Origin: Microcystis aeruginosa FD4
Lineage (GTDB): Bacteria; Cyanobacteriota; Cyanobacteriia; Cyanobacteriales; Microcystaceae
Length of the DNA stretch: 64,000 nucleotides
Assembly: GCF_009792235.1 (NCBI RefSeq)
Contig: NZ_CP046973.1
Span: 186,001 to 250,000 of the forward strand
Direction: 5' to 3'
Under the pieces are notes generated by a model, which saw nothing but the letters and a program-made list of their open reading frames with translations, was not told the DNA's origin and did no database searches. Shown here one piece after another: positions 35,870-44,729 of this stretch. How positions within the stretch are numbered: the stretch's first letter is position 1; every line of letters begins with the position of its first letter. The translations under genes were made by a program, and so were the position numbers.

Positions 35870-36109
35870 TTAATCATTATCCCAAGATTCCGAGGCGATT
35901 AAGTCACCAATTTGATCTCTGAGAAGGTAGTCACATCGTTCTAGTTCACATTCAACACAAACCCACTCCCGGGGGGGAATGAACTGACAGAGGGTGTAGA
36001 TCGGTTGGTGTCTGCTCACTACCCCCTGTTCTACCATCTGACGGACTTCGTCCTTGATCATCCTGATAGAGTAAGCGGTGGGAGCGGTGGAGAAAGTTAT
36101 GGCACTCAT
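35870..36109 (-). CDS. DUF4327 protein
   Basis: A 79-residue cyanobacterial protein: AYSIRMIKDEVRQMVEQGVV then SRHQPIYTLCQFIPPREWVC and VECELERCDYLLRDQIGDLI. The CVECELERC cysteines suggest metal or redox binding. The family has no known role. The ATG at 36109 is the start. Confidence 0.82.
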   Translation of the reverse strand: MSAITFSTAPTAYSIRMIKDEVRQMVEQGVVSRHQPIYTLCQFIPPREWVCVECELERCDYLLRDQIGDLIASESWDND

Positions 36110-36784
36110 GGGAGATTTCCTGCAAGATCTACAAAAGAAGTCTTATCAATAACTATAGTCTAACCTATAGGGGGACAAAAGAGATTTTTTGCTGTATCGA
36201 CGATTACAATTTTTTATATATAGCGAAACCCTCTCCCCTCGCCAGTTTAGGCTTAGGTTAAGAAAAGTTAAATTTATCGGCTAAAAGTTGTCGAGTCCCC
36301 TTATGCCAAATCAGCGATCGGTGATCAGTTAAGCTGTTGAGTACCTAAATTACTGGTTAAGACTGCACCGGAGTGCTGGAGTTGGCAGCAGGGAGAGAAA
36401 GTTAGAGCTTTTGTACTGAATTTTTCCCTAAGCGGTTTAAAATCAGTACAGCTTGCACTTTACAATACCATTTTTCTTTATTCGTAGCAGGCATAACCGG
36501 GTGCATCTCCTATTGGTGATTTTCTCTCACTTATGGTGAGCAGCGGAAGTTGTTCAAAGAGGGCGAAGGCAATTCGCCCCTACAATAATATTATTGCGCC
36601 AATGGTAGGGGCGCACCGCGTGCGCCCAAAATGTAATATAGATATTTCGACAAAATTGAGATACACCAGGCATAACCATCTCTGTCATTACTTTTGAAAA
36701 ATTGTATGATCAATGATCAGATTTGAGTTTTCAGTTCACTGATTACTGATTACTGTTTACTGATCACTGAAAAAAGCTTCCCAC
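36110..36784. other. Intergenic region with a MITE
   Basis: This gap of 675 bases holds a short element at 36499-36667, an AGAGCTTTTGTACT-type repeat near 36389-36430 (another copy near 39926-39960), and a TGATCAGATTTGAGTTTTCA/ACTGTTTACTG repeat cluster at 36707-36775. I see no gene in it. Confidence 0.65.
36499..36667. mobile_element. 169-bp MITE with 10-bp target duplication
   Basis: The ends are GGGTGCATCTC (36499) and, inverted, GGTGTATCTC (36667). Both flanks are AGGCATAACC (36489-36498 and 36668-36677), an exact 10-bp duplication. The inner right part matches 2994-3095, and the ends match the ISKra4-like remnant at 2409-3099. It carries no gene. Confidence 0.8.
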
Positions 36785-37273
36785 TTAAACTAATAAATGG
36801 GGAATAAAAATAAAAGCCGCTACGAGTAAAGCGGCGATCGAGGCGATTAAAACGGCACCGGCGGCACAATCTTTCGCTATTTTGGCTAAATCATGGTAGG
36901 ATTGCCCCACCGTCAGATCTACCACTGATTCTAGGGCAGTGTTAATTAATTCTAAGACCATCACTAGGGCGCAGGTAAGGGAGACAATCGCCATTTCCAT
37001 GGCATTAACCCGCAAAAATAAGCCCCAACTAATCGCTACTAGGGTAATCAGGGTGTGAATGCGAAAATTTCTTTGACTAACAAAAGCATAACGGACTCCT
37101 GCCCAAGCGTAGCGAAAACTGACTAATAGATTCGAGGCGACTTGCCAAGCGTATTCTCTTTGACTGGGATTGTTGCCCTCACTCACCTGTCCCGATCGAG
37201 GGATAAAATTATTGTTGAGATAGGGATTAGGTATGCTGGCAGATTGGTTGGCTTGATGATAATTTGTCTTCAT
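36785..37273 (-). CDS. dgkA: Diacylglycerol kinase family protein
   Basis: A 162-residue membrane kinase that recycles diacylglycerol or phosphorylates undecaprenol. It has three helices in the C-terminal two thirds and the signature ELINTALESVVDL (with active-site Glu and Asn) followed by DLAKIAKDCAAGAVLIASIA. The start is the ATG at 37273 with an AGGA site five bases upstream; a TTG three codons earlier is less likely. It lies 28 bases after the ybeY gene on the same strand, so they are probably co-transcribed. Confidence 0.88.
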   Translation of the reverse strand: MKTNYHQANQSASIPNPYLNNNFIPRSGQVSEGNNPSQREYAWQVASNLLVSFRYAWAGVRYAFVSQRNFRIHTLITLVAISWGLFLRVNAMEMAIVSLTCALVMVLELINTALESVVDLTVGQSYHDLAKIAKDCAAGAVLIASIAALLVAAFIFIPHLLV

Positions 37274-37301
37274 ATTCCTCAATAATGCTTGACAAAAACA
37301 A

Positions 37302-37814
37302 CTAACTATGTATCGGCATTTCGACGGTTGTTAACAAAGTTTCCTGTAAAGATAGCATTTCCAAGAGACTTGTTTCATCGGGATGGTCCCAACCCAAAAG
37401 ATGTAAACAAGCGTGGGTAGTTAACCAGGCCAATTCTCGCGCCAAAGGATGATTTTGTGTTAAAGCCTGTTGTTGTGCTGTCTCGACAGAGATGATAATA
37501 TCCCCCAAATATAAAGGTTCTGTCTCTAAAATGCCCTCATCCACTGGGAAATCCACTTCCAGAGCGGCAAAAGCGAGAACATCCGTCGGTTGATCTTTGT
37601 GGCGATATTGGCAATTATAGTCCTGAATTTCTCGATCGTCTGTTAAGCGCAAACTTAGTTCATAACCGGCGGCAACGGGGAGATAATCCGATAGATAGCC
37701 TAACCATGTCTCCAACCAATAGTGCCAAGTTTCCCCATCCACAGGACTATTTCCGGGATCAAAATAATTATCCTGTAGGCATAAATCCACCACTAGGGGC
37801 AAAGTCTCACTCAC
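37302..37814 (-). CDS. ybeY: Endoribonuclease YbeY (rRNA maturation factor)
   Basis: A 170-residue metalloenzyme involved in 16S rRNA 3' processing and ribosome quality control. The zinc site is HACLHLLGWDH (H134, H138, H144). The N-terminus has an extra segment that is normal in cyanobacteria. It begins 12 bases after a DUF3285 gene and precedes dgkA, so these three form a likely operon. Confidence 0.93.
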   Translation of the reverse strand: MSETLPLVVDLCLQDNYFDPGNSPVDGETWHYWLETWLGYLSDYLPVAAGYELSLRLTDDREIQDYNCQYRHKDQPTDVLAFAALEVDFPVDEGILETEPLYLGDIIISVETAQQQALTQNHPLARELAWLTTHACLHLLGWDHPDETSLLEMLSLQETLLTTVEMPIHS

Positions 37815-37825
37815 CAGATTTCACC

Positions 37826-38011
37826 CTAGGGACGCGTCAGATAGGAAATACCGACAAAAAAGCCTAATAGGGCTGCCGTAGTCAAAAAAAAGTGTTTTAA
37901 CGAGATGCCTTTTTTCTTAACCATATTCCGCATCGCCAGCTTAACGTAACTGGGTTGTGCTTCGGTGGCCGTTTCTACTGCGGGGTCAGTGGTGCTAACA
38001 GGTTCAGTCAT
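37826..38011 (-). CDS. DUF3285 protein
   Basis: A 61-residue cyanobacterial protein from the ATG at 38011: acidic N-terminus, AMRNMVKKKGISLKHFFLTT and then one hydrophobic helix (AALLGFFVGISYL). It would be a single-pass membrane protein of unknown role. The upstream in-frame codons are poor coding sequence, so the shorter start is preferred. Confidence 0.78.
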   Translation of the reverse strand: MTEPVSTTDPAVETATEAQPSYVKLAMRNMVKKKGISLKHFFLTTAALLGFFVGISYLTRP

Positions 38012-38083
38012 CAGTAATTCCCCAGACAAGGATTGATCGCTATAAGTGTAACAGATTATTAAAAAAGTGCAAAAAAAATTCAA

Positions 38084-38461
38084 TTATGGGAAAAATTGTT
38101 CCCCTTCCGGGATGGTAAAAACCCCTCAAACTGTTTAACCCAGAGGTTTCTAACCAGTTGTGCCTTTAAACAGGCCACTAGGTGAGGAGTCGGTCGTCAG
38201 TATTCAGGAGTCAGGAGATAGGGTGGTCACTGCGTGCGCGTTGCGGGGGGTTTTGGGGTGTTAGGGTTTTGGGGTGATAGGGTGATAGGGTTTTGGGGTG
38301 ATAGGGTGATAGGGTTTTGGGGTGATAGGGTGATGAGACAGCTTCCCCACTTCCCCACTTCCCCATTTCCCCACTTCCCCATTTCCCCATTTCCCCATTT
38401 CCCCATTTCCCCACACCCCACTTCCCCACTTCCTCACACCCCACACCCCAGCAGTCTAACC
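38084..38461. repeat. Chimeric G/C-rich tandem arrays before recQ
   Basis: About 38243-38335 has copies of GGGTGATAGGGTTTTGGGGT. Then 38341-38450 is C-rich with CCCCACTTCCCCATTTCCCC-type units. The same two array types occur side by side near 53101-53265, and related ones at 55648-55866. The recQ start (38462) directly follows the array. Confidence 0.9.
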
Positions 38462-39913
38462 ATGTCTTCCCACGATACCGAAAGCATCCAGACTATTTTT
38501 CAAAAAATTTGGGGCTATGATAGCTTTCGCTTTCCCCAACAGGAGATTATCGAGACAATTTTAGCGGCAAAAGATGCCCTAATTGTCATGCCCACGGGAT
38601 TTGGTAAATCTATCTGTTTTCAACTGCCCGCTTTATTAAAAACCGGCTTAACCCTAGTGATTTCTCCCTTAGTTGCCCTGATGGAAAATCAGGTGGCGGA
38701 ATTATTAGCCAAAAAATTACCCGTCGCCCTCATTCATCACGAAATCCCCCGACAACAGAGAAAGAAAACTTTAGCTGCGATCGCAGATCAAACCCTGCGA
38801 CTTCTCTATCTTTCCCCGGAAACCCTCTTAAGTCCGCCCCTCTGGTCAAAATTAACCCTTCCCCACGTTAAAATTAACGCTCTCATCCTCGACGAAGCCC
38901 ATTGTTTAACCCAGTGGGGCGATAATTTTCGTCCTGCTTACCGTCGTCTCGGTGCTGTCCGTCCCGCTCTTCTGCAATCAAAACCGGCCGGCAGCCAAAT
39001 AGCGATCGCTGCTTTTACCGCCACCGCTAATCCCGCCACCCGTGAGACTCTCACCCGTATCTTACAACTAGAAAAACCGCAGCTTTTCTTAATAAATCCT
39101 TACCGTCAAAACCTTGACTTAAGCACCAAAATATGTATTAGCCCCGGTTGTCGTCGTCATCAACTATTAAACTTTCTCACCGGTCAACCTCGACAATCCG
39201 GCCTGATCTATACTCGTTCCCGTCGCCATAGTGAAAATTTAGCGGCATGGTTGCAATCTCTCCATTATCGGACCAGTGCCTACCATGCCGGTTTATTGCC
39301 CTTTCAGCGTCGGGAAATAGAACAAAATTGGCTGCGGGGGGATTTAACTTTTGTTGTCTGTACCTCAGCTTTTGGCATGGGTATCAATAAACCCGATGTG
39401 CGTTGGGTTGTCCACTACCAACCCCCAGCTTTACTATCGGAATACCTACAGGAAATCGGCCGCGGTGGTCGCGATGGCGGCAAAATGCAGGCTCTCACCT
39501 TAATTAGTGAACCGACGGGATGGTTAGATAATAGCGATAAAAACCAGCAAAAATTCTTTAACTCCCAACAGGAACGCCAATACCGACAAGCTTGGCAAAT
39601 TTTAGCCCAAATTCCCCTAGAGGGCAAAGTAGAGGCGATTAGTGCCGAATTTCCCGATGGTGCGCTTATTCTCTCCCTTTTACACAGTCTCGATCGCCTA
39701 GAATGGCTCGATCCTTTTCATTATCGGCTTATTTATCGTCATAATTCAGCCAAGATGACTTTTAAACCCAAAAATGAGATATTTCCCTACCTCTATACCC
39801 GTCGCTGTCGTTGGCACTTTCTCTTAAATGCCTTTGGTTTTCAGGAAAATGCCGACAATTTTCGCTGTGGTCATTGCGATAATTGTCGTCGCAATCGACC
39901 TCTGGTAAGCTAG
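38462..39913 (+). CDS. recQ: RecQ-type DNA helicase
   Basis: A 483-residue superfamily 2 helicase. Walker A is MPTGFGKS (43-50), DEAH box is LDEAHCLTQWG (142-152), and the helicase C-terminal core contains VVCTSAFGMGINKPDVRWVV. The zinc-binding RCGHCDNC is at the very end, so it lacks the HRDC domain. RecQ unwinds recombination intermediates. The start ATG at 38462 is preceded by the C-rich array, and a much longer upstream frame is repeat sequence, not gene. Confidence 0.9.
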   Translation: MSSHDTESIQTIFQKIWGYDSFRFPQQEIIETILAAKDALIVMPTGFGKSICFQLPALLKTGLTLVISPLVALMENQVAELLAKKLPVALIHHEIPRQQRKKTLAAIADQTLRLLYLSPETLLSPPLWSKLTLPHVKINALILDEAHCLTQWGDNFRPAYRRLGAVRPALLQSKPAGSQIAIAAFTATANPATRETLTRILQLEKPQLFLINPYRQNLDLSTKICISPGCRRHQLLNFLTGQPRQSGLIYTRSRRHSENLAAWLQSLHYRTSAYHAGLLPFQRREIEQNWLRGDLTFVVCTSAFGMGINKPDVRWVVHYQPPALLSEYLQEIGRGGRDGGKMQALTLISEPTGWLDNSDKNQQKFFNSQQERQYRQAWQILAQIPLEGKVEAISAEFPDGALILSLLHSLDRLEWLDPFHYRLIYRHNSAKMTFKPKNEIFPYLYTRRCRWHFLLNAFGFQENADNFRCGHCDNCRRNRPLVS

Positions 39914-40206
39914 GGAGCGCCAGAGCAGGGAGAGCAGAGCTTTTGTACTAAATTTTTTATGTCTTTTTTCTCCTCCTGTCTCGGATTCTCCTCAGCTAAG
40001 GTCAGATTTTTGATTTTTGCAGGAGATCTATAGCGGTTTTCCCAGAAGTTAGTCCCGATTGAATCTATCAAGGGATTTACTATACCTTACCCGAAATAAT
40101 AGTGAAATTTTGTGACAAAGTGCAGCCAGATATAAGAATCTTTGCTAGATTTCTAGAAGGCTTCTGTGATAAGTCTCCTTAATTATCCTACGCACTTTGA
40201 ACTGAT

Positions 40207-40707
40207 ATGGAACAACAACCCCCGCAATTAAACGGCGGTCAGAAAGAATTTACTATCAACTCGATTAATGACCGTCTACAAAAAGCAGTGGAATTGGCTA
40301 AAACTTGTGATCGGGATGCGGGGAGATCATCAAGGTATAAGCGGAGGGGTAGATTGATAAATGGGATAGGCGGTGGCTCAATAGCATTGCTAGGAATTGT
40401 AGTGACTGCACTTCCTCCCAATGCAGAGATTATTCGGAAATATATTGGTATTGCCAGTGCTGTGGCCGGCTCAATAATTGCGACCGCAGGTCAATATATT
40501 GACCCTGCAAGGGCTAGGCAACGTGCTATCGACCTAAAAACTTTAAAAGTACGACTAGACAATCTTGCAGAAGAGAGTCATGTGCAGTTTTTGGGGTTGC
40601 AGAATGATCAGGCAGATATAAATGAGCTAGTCGCATTGAATAAAAAGTTTATGGATGAGTTTGCCGAGATTCAAAAAGAAGCTTTTGACCGAGGGGTTGA
40701 TGTTTGA
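40207..40707 (+). CDS. Two-helix membrane protein, SLATT/DUF4231-like
   Basis: A 166-residue protein with a helical N-terminus, two hydrophobic helices (about 58-76, 83-102; GGGSIALLGIVVTALPP and IGIASAVAGSIIATAGQYI) and a coiled C-terminal tail (LKVRLDNLAEESHVQFLGLQ). That layout fits the SLATT type of small conflict-associated membrane proteins that may make pores when triggered. The family match is approximate. It stands alone between repeats. Confidence 0.6.
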   Translation: MEQQPPQLNGGQKEFTINSINDRLQKAVELAKTCDRDAGRSSRYKRRGRLINGIGGGSIALLGIVVTALPPNAEIIRKYIGIASAVAGSIIATAGQYIDPARARQRAIDLKTLKVRLDNLAEESHVQFLGLQNDQADINELVALNKKFMDEFAEIQKEAFDRGVDV

Positions 40708-40872
40708 TTGGTTCGATTACTGAGAGATCTTTGAACGCCATCGAGTTGTAAGGTGTGTTAAAAAAATATGAAGCTCTAATTCCCCTGCAAATCCTCAAAC
40801 CTGAGACTAAAATGTTGTAGTGTGATCGCCGATATTGTAGTAAGATGCACTCTAAGTATGATCGCCGATCTT

Positions 40873-41104
40873 GTAGGGTGCGTTCCCTAATGTGGCTCCT
40901 ACGGCTCCACCGATCGATTTTTGGGGAACGCACCATGCACATTGATTGAAGCGCCGATTCAAATTTGAAGTGCGCCACTGGGGGACTTCCGATGAGGCGG
41001 ATCATCAGTGCGATCGCTATCTCTGTAGGGTGCGTTCCCTAATGTGGCTCCTACTGCTCCACTGATCGATTTTTGGGGAACGCACCATGCACATTTATTG
41101 AAGC
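40873..41104. repeat. Palindromic 80-bp repeat, two copies
   Basis: Copies at 40873-40952 and 41025-41104 share GTAGGGTGCGTTCCCTAATG and GGGGAACGCACCATGCACAT; the GGTGCGTTCCC and GGGGAACGCACC boxes can pair. Three more copies lie at 44825-45157. The gap 40708-41139 holds only these repeats and no gene. Confidence 0.93.
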
Positions 41105-41139
41105 TGTGATACTAAATCCTGTTATAATAAAAGGACTAA

Positions 41140-42734
41140 GGGACTTCCAGAGAATAAAATACCCAACAAAAAAATAGAAAAGTGTTTTTTTGAAAAAGTA
41201 ATTATTTTTGTCTAGGAAAACAAAGAATCTCCCATTACAACCTATTTTTCCGAAAAAATAGGCAGCACAAACTCTTATACTTCCGAGCTTTTTCGAGTAT
41301 AACAAGGACAAGTTAAAGAATCAAAGACAGTTTTTAGCTAACCATCTTAGTTAACTACAAACTAGGTCTTATCATAATAGATATCAATAAACCATTGTCC
41401 CAAATCGGGAAAGTCTTGATTCGTTGATTCTGTGAGACGTTCGATTTTTTCTTCGATTTTTTCCCTGGCTTTTTTAGTAAGCTTTACTCCTTTTTCATAA
41501 GTTTCAGTAATCAACTTAACAATCGGGTGTTTTCCTTTCCAAGTCATAGTTTGGGCGAATTTCAAAGCGGTTTCGATTTCATCTAAAATACTCCCATTCC
41601 AAGGGTTTTCTAACACAGCCCAGGTTCGTTCAATAGGATTATATTTACTATGGTAGGGGGGATAGTAAGCTAAACGTATATTAACTTGATATTTTTGGGA
41701 AAACTCAACTATACGTTTCATGAACTGAGTTCGTCTCGAATTATTTTCTGGGCCATTATCTTGATTAATTATCAAAGTTTTAATTTTCTCAAAACGAGAT
41801 TTTTCCGACTCCCAGAAATCCTCTAATATATCAACAATAAAGTCACTGGTGACTGTGGAGGTAGTGAAATACAAAAACAACTCATCAAATTCTGGAATAA
41901 ATATTCCGTAAGGGGTTAGGGTTGTTTTCGGATTAAAATCATGATCGTTTGTTTCGACAGTTATTCTATTTTTACCTCCTCGATCCAACAGTCCAATATT
42001 AACACGGGCTTTGGCATCTAAACTAAGACGTAACATCGTAGGGTCTTCATCCGCTTCCCGATTAATGTTAGCTAATTCCTCAAAGATTGCCTCGGTTTCT
42101 GGAATTTTTTTTGAGGTAAAACTTTAGCGACTCTTTTCAGACGATAACCTAAGTTATTTAATTTAACCCGAATAGTTTCCTCGCTCGGTAAATCCTCATC
42201 ACTGTACCCATATTTAGAGATTAATTGCTTTCGGACTTCGGCCGCACTCAGTCTCACATAAAGCCTTTGGCTTTTAAAACTTGGGTCAGTTTGGCTTTGA
42301 GAATCCACTAAACTTTTGATGTTTTCCAATAGAAAAGGTAAATGTTCTTCTGCTTTTTTCCGCCCCTTAGCTGAATGATTATCAACACAAATAATACCTC
42401 TTTTTAGTTCTTTAATTCCTTGACGAATAGTAGTTCGATTCCAGCCTAACTCCTGTGCAGCAAGGGTTTGTCCCCCATAGCCTAATTCTAAGACTGTTTG
42501 GGCCATGAATCTTCTTTTAGCTGCACCTTTTAATTGAAGTGCAGTTTCACTGAGCAATTTCTTGAGGGAATCAGTTAATTCCATATACACTTACAAAGAA
42601 AAACTTGATTAATAATGTACAGGATTAATTCTACTACAAAATTGGAAGGAGGAGGCAACCATCGACCCCTACCTCCTACACTCCGAGAATGATTATTATT
42701 CTTGAGAATGAATAGTTTATTTTTTGGAAGTCCC
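41140..42734. mobile_element. ISAzo13-family insertion sequence
   Basis: The ends are GGGACTTCCA inward from both sides (41140 and 42734), with ATAAA further in. TAA flanks both ends (41137-41139 and 42735-42737), so the target duplication is TAA or TA. Length is 1,595 bases. The transposase is in two overlapping frames. Confidence 0.82.
41362..42590 (-). CDS. ISAzo13 transposase, probably by -1 frameshifting
   Basis: The first frame (42072-42590, 172 residues) has the helix-turn-helix N-terminus (LAAQELGWNRTTIRQGIKEL) and ends in a frame that reaches VLPQKKFQ. The second (41362-42036 and upstream of it, to the slip) continues with ETEAIFEELANINREADEDP then LRLSLDAKARVNIG, INQDNGPENNSRR and NPIERTW (DDE core). 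The join lies at eight A's (T-run at 42105-42112 on the plus strand). A -1 slip on A-AAA-AAA gives the continuous frame CAA AAA AAA ATT CCA. Without slippage it would be inactive. Confidence 0.82.
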
Positions 42735-42737
42735 TAA

Positions 42738-42892
42738 CTGAACTAAATTCTAAAAATGTGTTCTTACGCACATCGGCTAGTAATAATCAAGCGCAATTGT
42801 TGTATCAAAATATGGGTTTTCGTCATATGGACGGACTGTATACACAAGTTTTTCATAAACGTTTGGATGGTTTAGTTAGAGAAGATCGGTGA
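42738..42892 (+). pseudogene. C-terminal fragment of a GNAT acetyltransferase
   Basis: The open frame reads SASNNQAQLLYQNMGFRHMD then GLYTQVFHKRL and stops at 42892. NxxAxxLYxxxGF is the GNAT motif B region. The N-terminal part is absent; the ISAzo13 end touches the fragment. Not functional. Confidence 0.75.
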
Positions 42893-43000
42893 ATCATAAT
42901 GCTGAGACAGACAGGGCCGATCGAGTAAGCTTTACATTAAAGTTTGGGTTAAAATTATAGTCGTCACCCGTAAGGTTCCCTTACATATGGAGTCTTTACT

Positions 43001-43243
43001 ATGCCCCAAGCCTTAAAAGCAGTTTACCGTGGTGGTACATTTATTCTTCAAACAGCCTGTAATTTGCCTGAAGGCATTGAAGTTGAGCTTTTCGTACAAT
43101 CAGCCCAAGTTGCTCCACCCAGGATCACTGACATTGCTGCTAGAGAGAATTTCCTAAAGCTCCTTGTTGGGCGAATGCAACAAAACCCGATTCCCTCTAA
43201 TGCTCCTCGTTTTACACGGGATATGTTGCATGAACGCCGTTGA
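43001..43243 (+). CDS. Antitoxin of a PIN-domain module
   Basis: An 80-residue protein with an N-terminal beta region resembling DUF104/AF2212-like antitoxins: MPQALKAVYRGGTFILQ and CNLPEGIEVELFV. The C-terminal half is helical. It overlaps the downstream PIN gene by 14 bases. The ATG at 43001 is used. Confidence 0.78.
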   Translation: MPQALKAVYRGGTFILQTACNLPEGIEVELFVQSAQVAPPRITDIAARENFLKLLVGRMQQNPIPSNAPRFTRDMLHERR

Positions 43244-43637
43244 CACGAATATCCTGATTTACGTTAATGATCCTCGTGATCCTGATAAACAGGCAATAGC
43301 AGCTTCTTTAGTATCTTCATTGACAGACGGGGTTTTAGTCTGGCAGGTTGCCTGCGAATATTTGGCGGCAAGCCGCAAACTTGAGCCATTGGGGTATGAC
43401 AGAGCGCAAGCCTATGATTACATTCGAGATTTGCAACAGGTTTGGTACACAGCTTTGCCAACTTGGGCTGTGATTAATCGTGCCGAGGACTTGATGAGCC
43501 GTTTTAGTCTGTCCCACTGGGATTCGATGGTGGTTGCTGCTTGCTTAGAAGCAAACGTCGAAACTCTCTACACAGAGGACTTTGGCTATTCAGATATTGA
43601 TGGGCTAAAAATTGTCAATCCTTTCAAAAGTCCCTAA
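43230..43637 (+). CDS. PIN-domain (VapC-type) ribonuclease toxin
   Basis: A 135-residue PIN toxin starting at the ATG at 43230: VDTNILIYV (first Asp, residue 4-5), CEYLAASRK (Glu), LSHWDSMVVAACLE and TEDFGYSDIDG (acidic residues). VapC-type proteins cut tRNA or mRNA. The gene overlaps its antitoxin, which supports the module. An upstream start in the same frame gives 22 extra residues without support. Confidence 0.88.
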   Translation: MNAVDTNILIYVNDPRDPDKQAIAASLVSSLTDGVLVWQVACEYLAASRKLEPLGYDRAQAYDYIRDLQQVWYTALPTWAVINRAEDLMSRFSLSHWDSMVVAACLEANVETLYTEDFGYSDIDGLKIVNPFKSP

Positions 43638-43647
43638 ACCCTCCGCA

Positions 43648-43732
43648 GCATAACAACGCGCTGGAGCGGACGGTCGGAAGATCTCGTTGTGATGCTAGGG
43701 TTATCTGCCGCCGCTGAGCTAAGCCGTTCACC
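43648..43732. other. Integron attC-like site 1
   Basis: R''-like GCATAAC (43648) and R'-like GTTCACC (43726) enclose inverted arms GCTGGAGCGGACGG (43660-43673) and CCGCCGCTGAGC (43708-43719). These pair with two extrahelical bases, as attC sites do. The site lies just after the PIN module. GC is clearly above the neighbourhood. Confidence 0.5.
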
Positions 43733-43740
43733 AGAAATAT

Positions 43741-44168
43741 CTGGACTTCCCCCATACAGAAATACTAAAAAATCAACAAAACCCTTACTGCATGGGGCTT
43801 CTCAGAAAAAGTTGACAAGCCGCCACTGGGTACATTTTCCCTTGAAAATGGCTGTACCGTTGACTGTATCTGGAGTAGAGCGATGACCTAGAGTTGGCTG
43901 TATAGTGATCGCTAACCCTATTGTAACAGATGGTGTCATTAATCTCTAGAGTCAGCGATTCCCTCTGTAGTCATGTTTTTGATGGTTTTCTGCCCCGAAA
44001 CAAGCTATAATGGTCGAAAGGTCAAATTTGAAAATTTTTGCCTCAAAGCCTATCTGCGTAAGGACTTCAGGATTTTGTGTCCAGTAGTCCATTAGTATTA
44101 TATTGCTTTAACTCAAGCTCTGTAAGACTTTTAGCCATAGCTAGTATGTTTATACGGGGGAAGTCCAG
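43741..44168. mobile_element. 428-bp MITE with AAATAT target duplication
   Basis: Both ends read CTGGACTTCCCCC inward, and the match continues with TA and ATACTA at the same distance. AAATAT lies directly on each side (43735-43740 and 44169-44174). No gene fits. Its left end shares CTGGACTTCCCC and an internal CTGGGTACA with the element at 48493, so the two may be related. Confidence 0.8.
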
Positions 44169-44172
44169 AAAT

Positions 44173-44715
44173 ATGAAACGTGCTATCAAATGGATCGGTG
44201 GGATTCTTGGAGTCCTCGTTCTTGTCGTAGTATCGGCGTTTGCGTGGTTCGCCTACAGTTTCTTAGAGTCGCTAGAGCCCATTGAGTCCATTGATCAGTA
44301 TCAGGAAGTATTGGCTTATTGGAAGGCGTGCGGACCCGGACTAGTAGATCACTTTCCCAGTTCTGTGCCAGCGTCTGCTCGCAACGTGAAGTTCTCTTCG
44401 TTTCCTGGATTTTTGCAGGGAGGAGGCCATGTGCAGATCAGAATGGAACTTCCCGAAGCAGAAGCGAAGAAGCTGTTTGAGCACGCAACAAAAACCGCCA
44501 AACAACATCGGGATGGGGGGAACCCCGTGTCCGGCCCCAGTCCACACACGCTTGCCAAAGACGCATACGAGTTTCCGGCCGACTACAGGATTTTCATCTT
44601 TCATGCGGAACCCTACAAGGAGGGATCAGGCCATGACTGGAACCATGGGGAGAGCAAGGGCATGGTTGTCAGCCTGCAACGAAACGAAGTCCTATACTAT
44701 GCCGAGCAATGGTAA
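44173..44715 (+). CDS. Unknown signal-anchored protein in a cassette-like setting
   Basis: A 180-residue protein: one N-terminal hydrophobic helix (MKRAIKWIGGILGVLVLVVV) and a hydrophilic remainder that I do not recognise (HVQIRMELPEAEAKKLFEHA; YRIFIFHAEPYKEG). It is GC-richer than the surrounding DNA, and attC-like sites lie on both sides, so it looks like a transferred gene cassette. The start overlaps the right AAATAT copy of the MITE, which separated it from its original leader. Confidence 0.6.
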   Translation: MKRAIKWIGGILGVLVLVVVSAFAWFAYSFLESLEPIESIDQYQEVLAYWKACGPGLVDHFPSSVPASARNVKFSSFPGFLQGGGHVQIRMELPEAEAKKLFEHATKTAKQHRDGGNPVSGPSPHTLAKDAYEFPADYRIFIFHAEPYKEGSGHDWNHGESKGMVVSLQRNEVLYYAEQW

Positions 44716-44729
44716 CAAACAAAAGAGGC

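Noticed and set aside
38421..38440. ACTTCCTCACACC, identical to the conserved motif of the cyanobacterial small RNA Yfr1
   Set aside because: It lies inside the C-rich tandem array and arises from it; no flanking stems of Yfr1 are present.
38234..38461. A longer recQ N-terminus in frame from 38234
   Set aside because: The extension is translated tandem repeat (FWGDRVIGFWGD), while the family start is at 38462.
43689..43886. A 65-residue open frame
   Set aside because: It spans attC-like site 1 and the MITE end, so it is chance.
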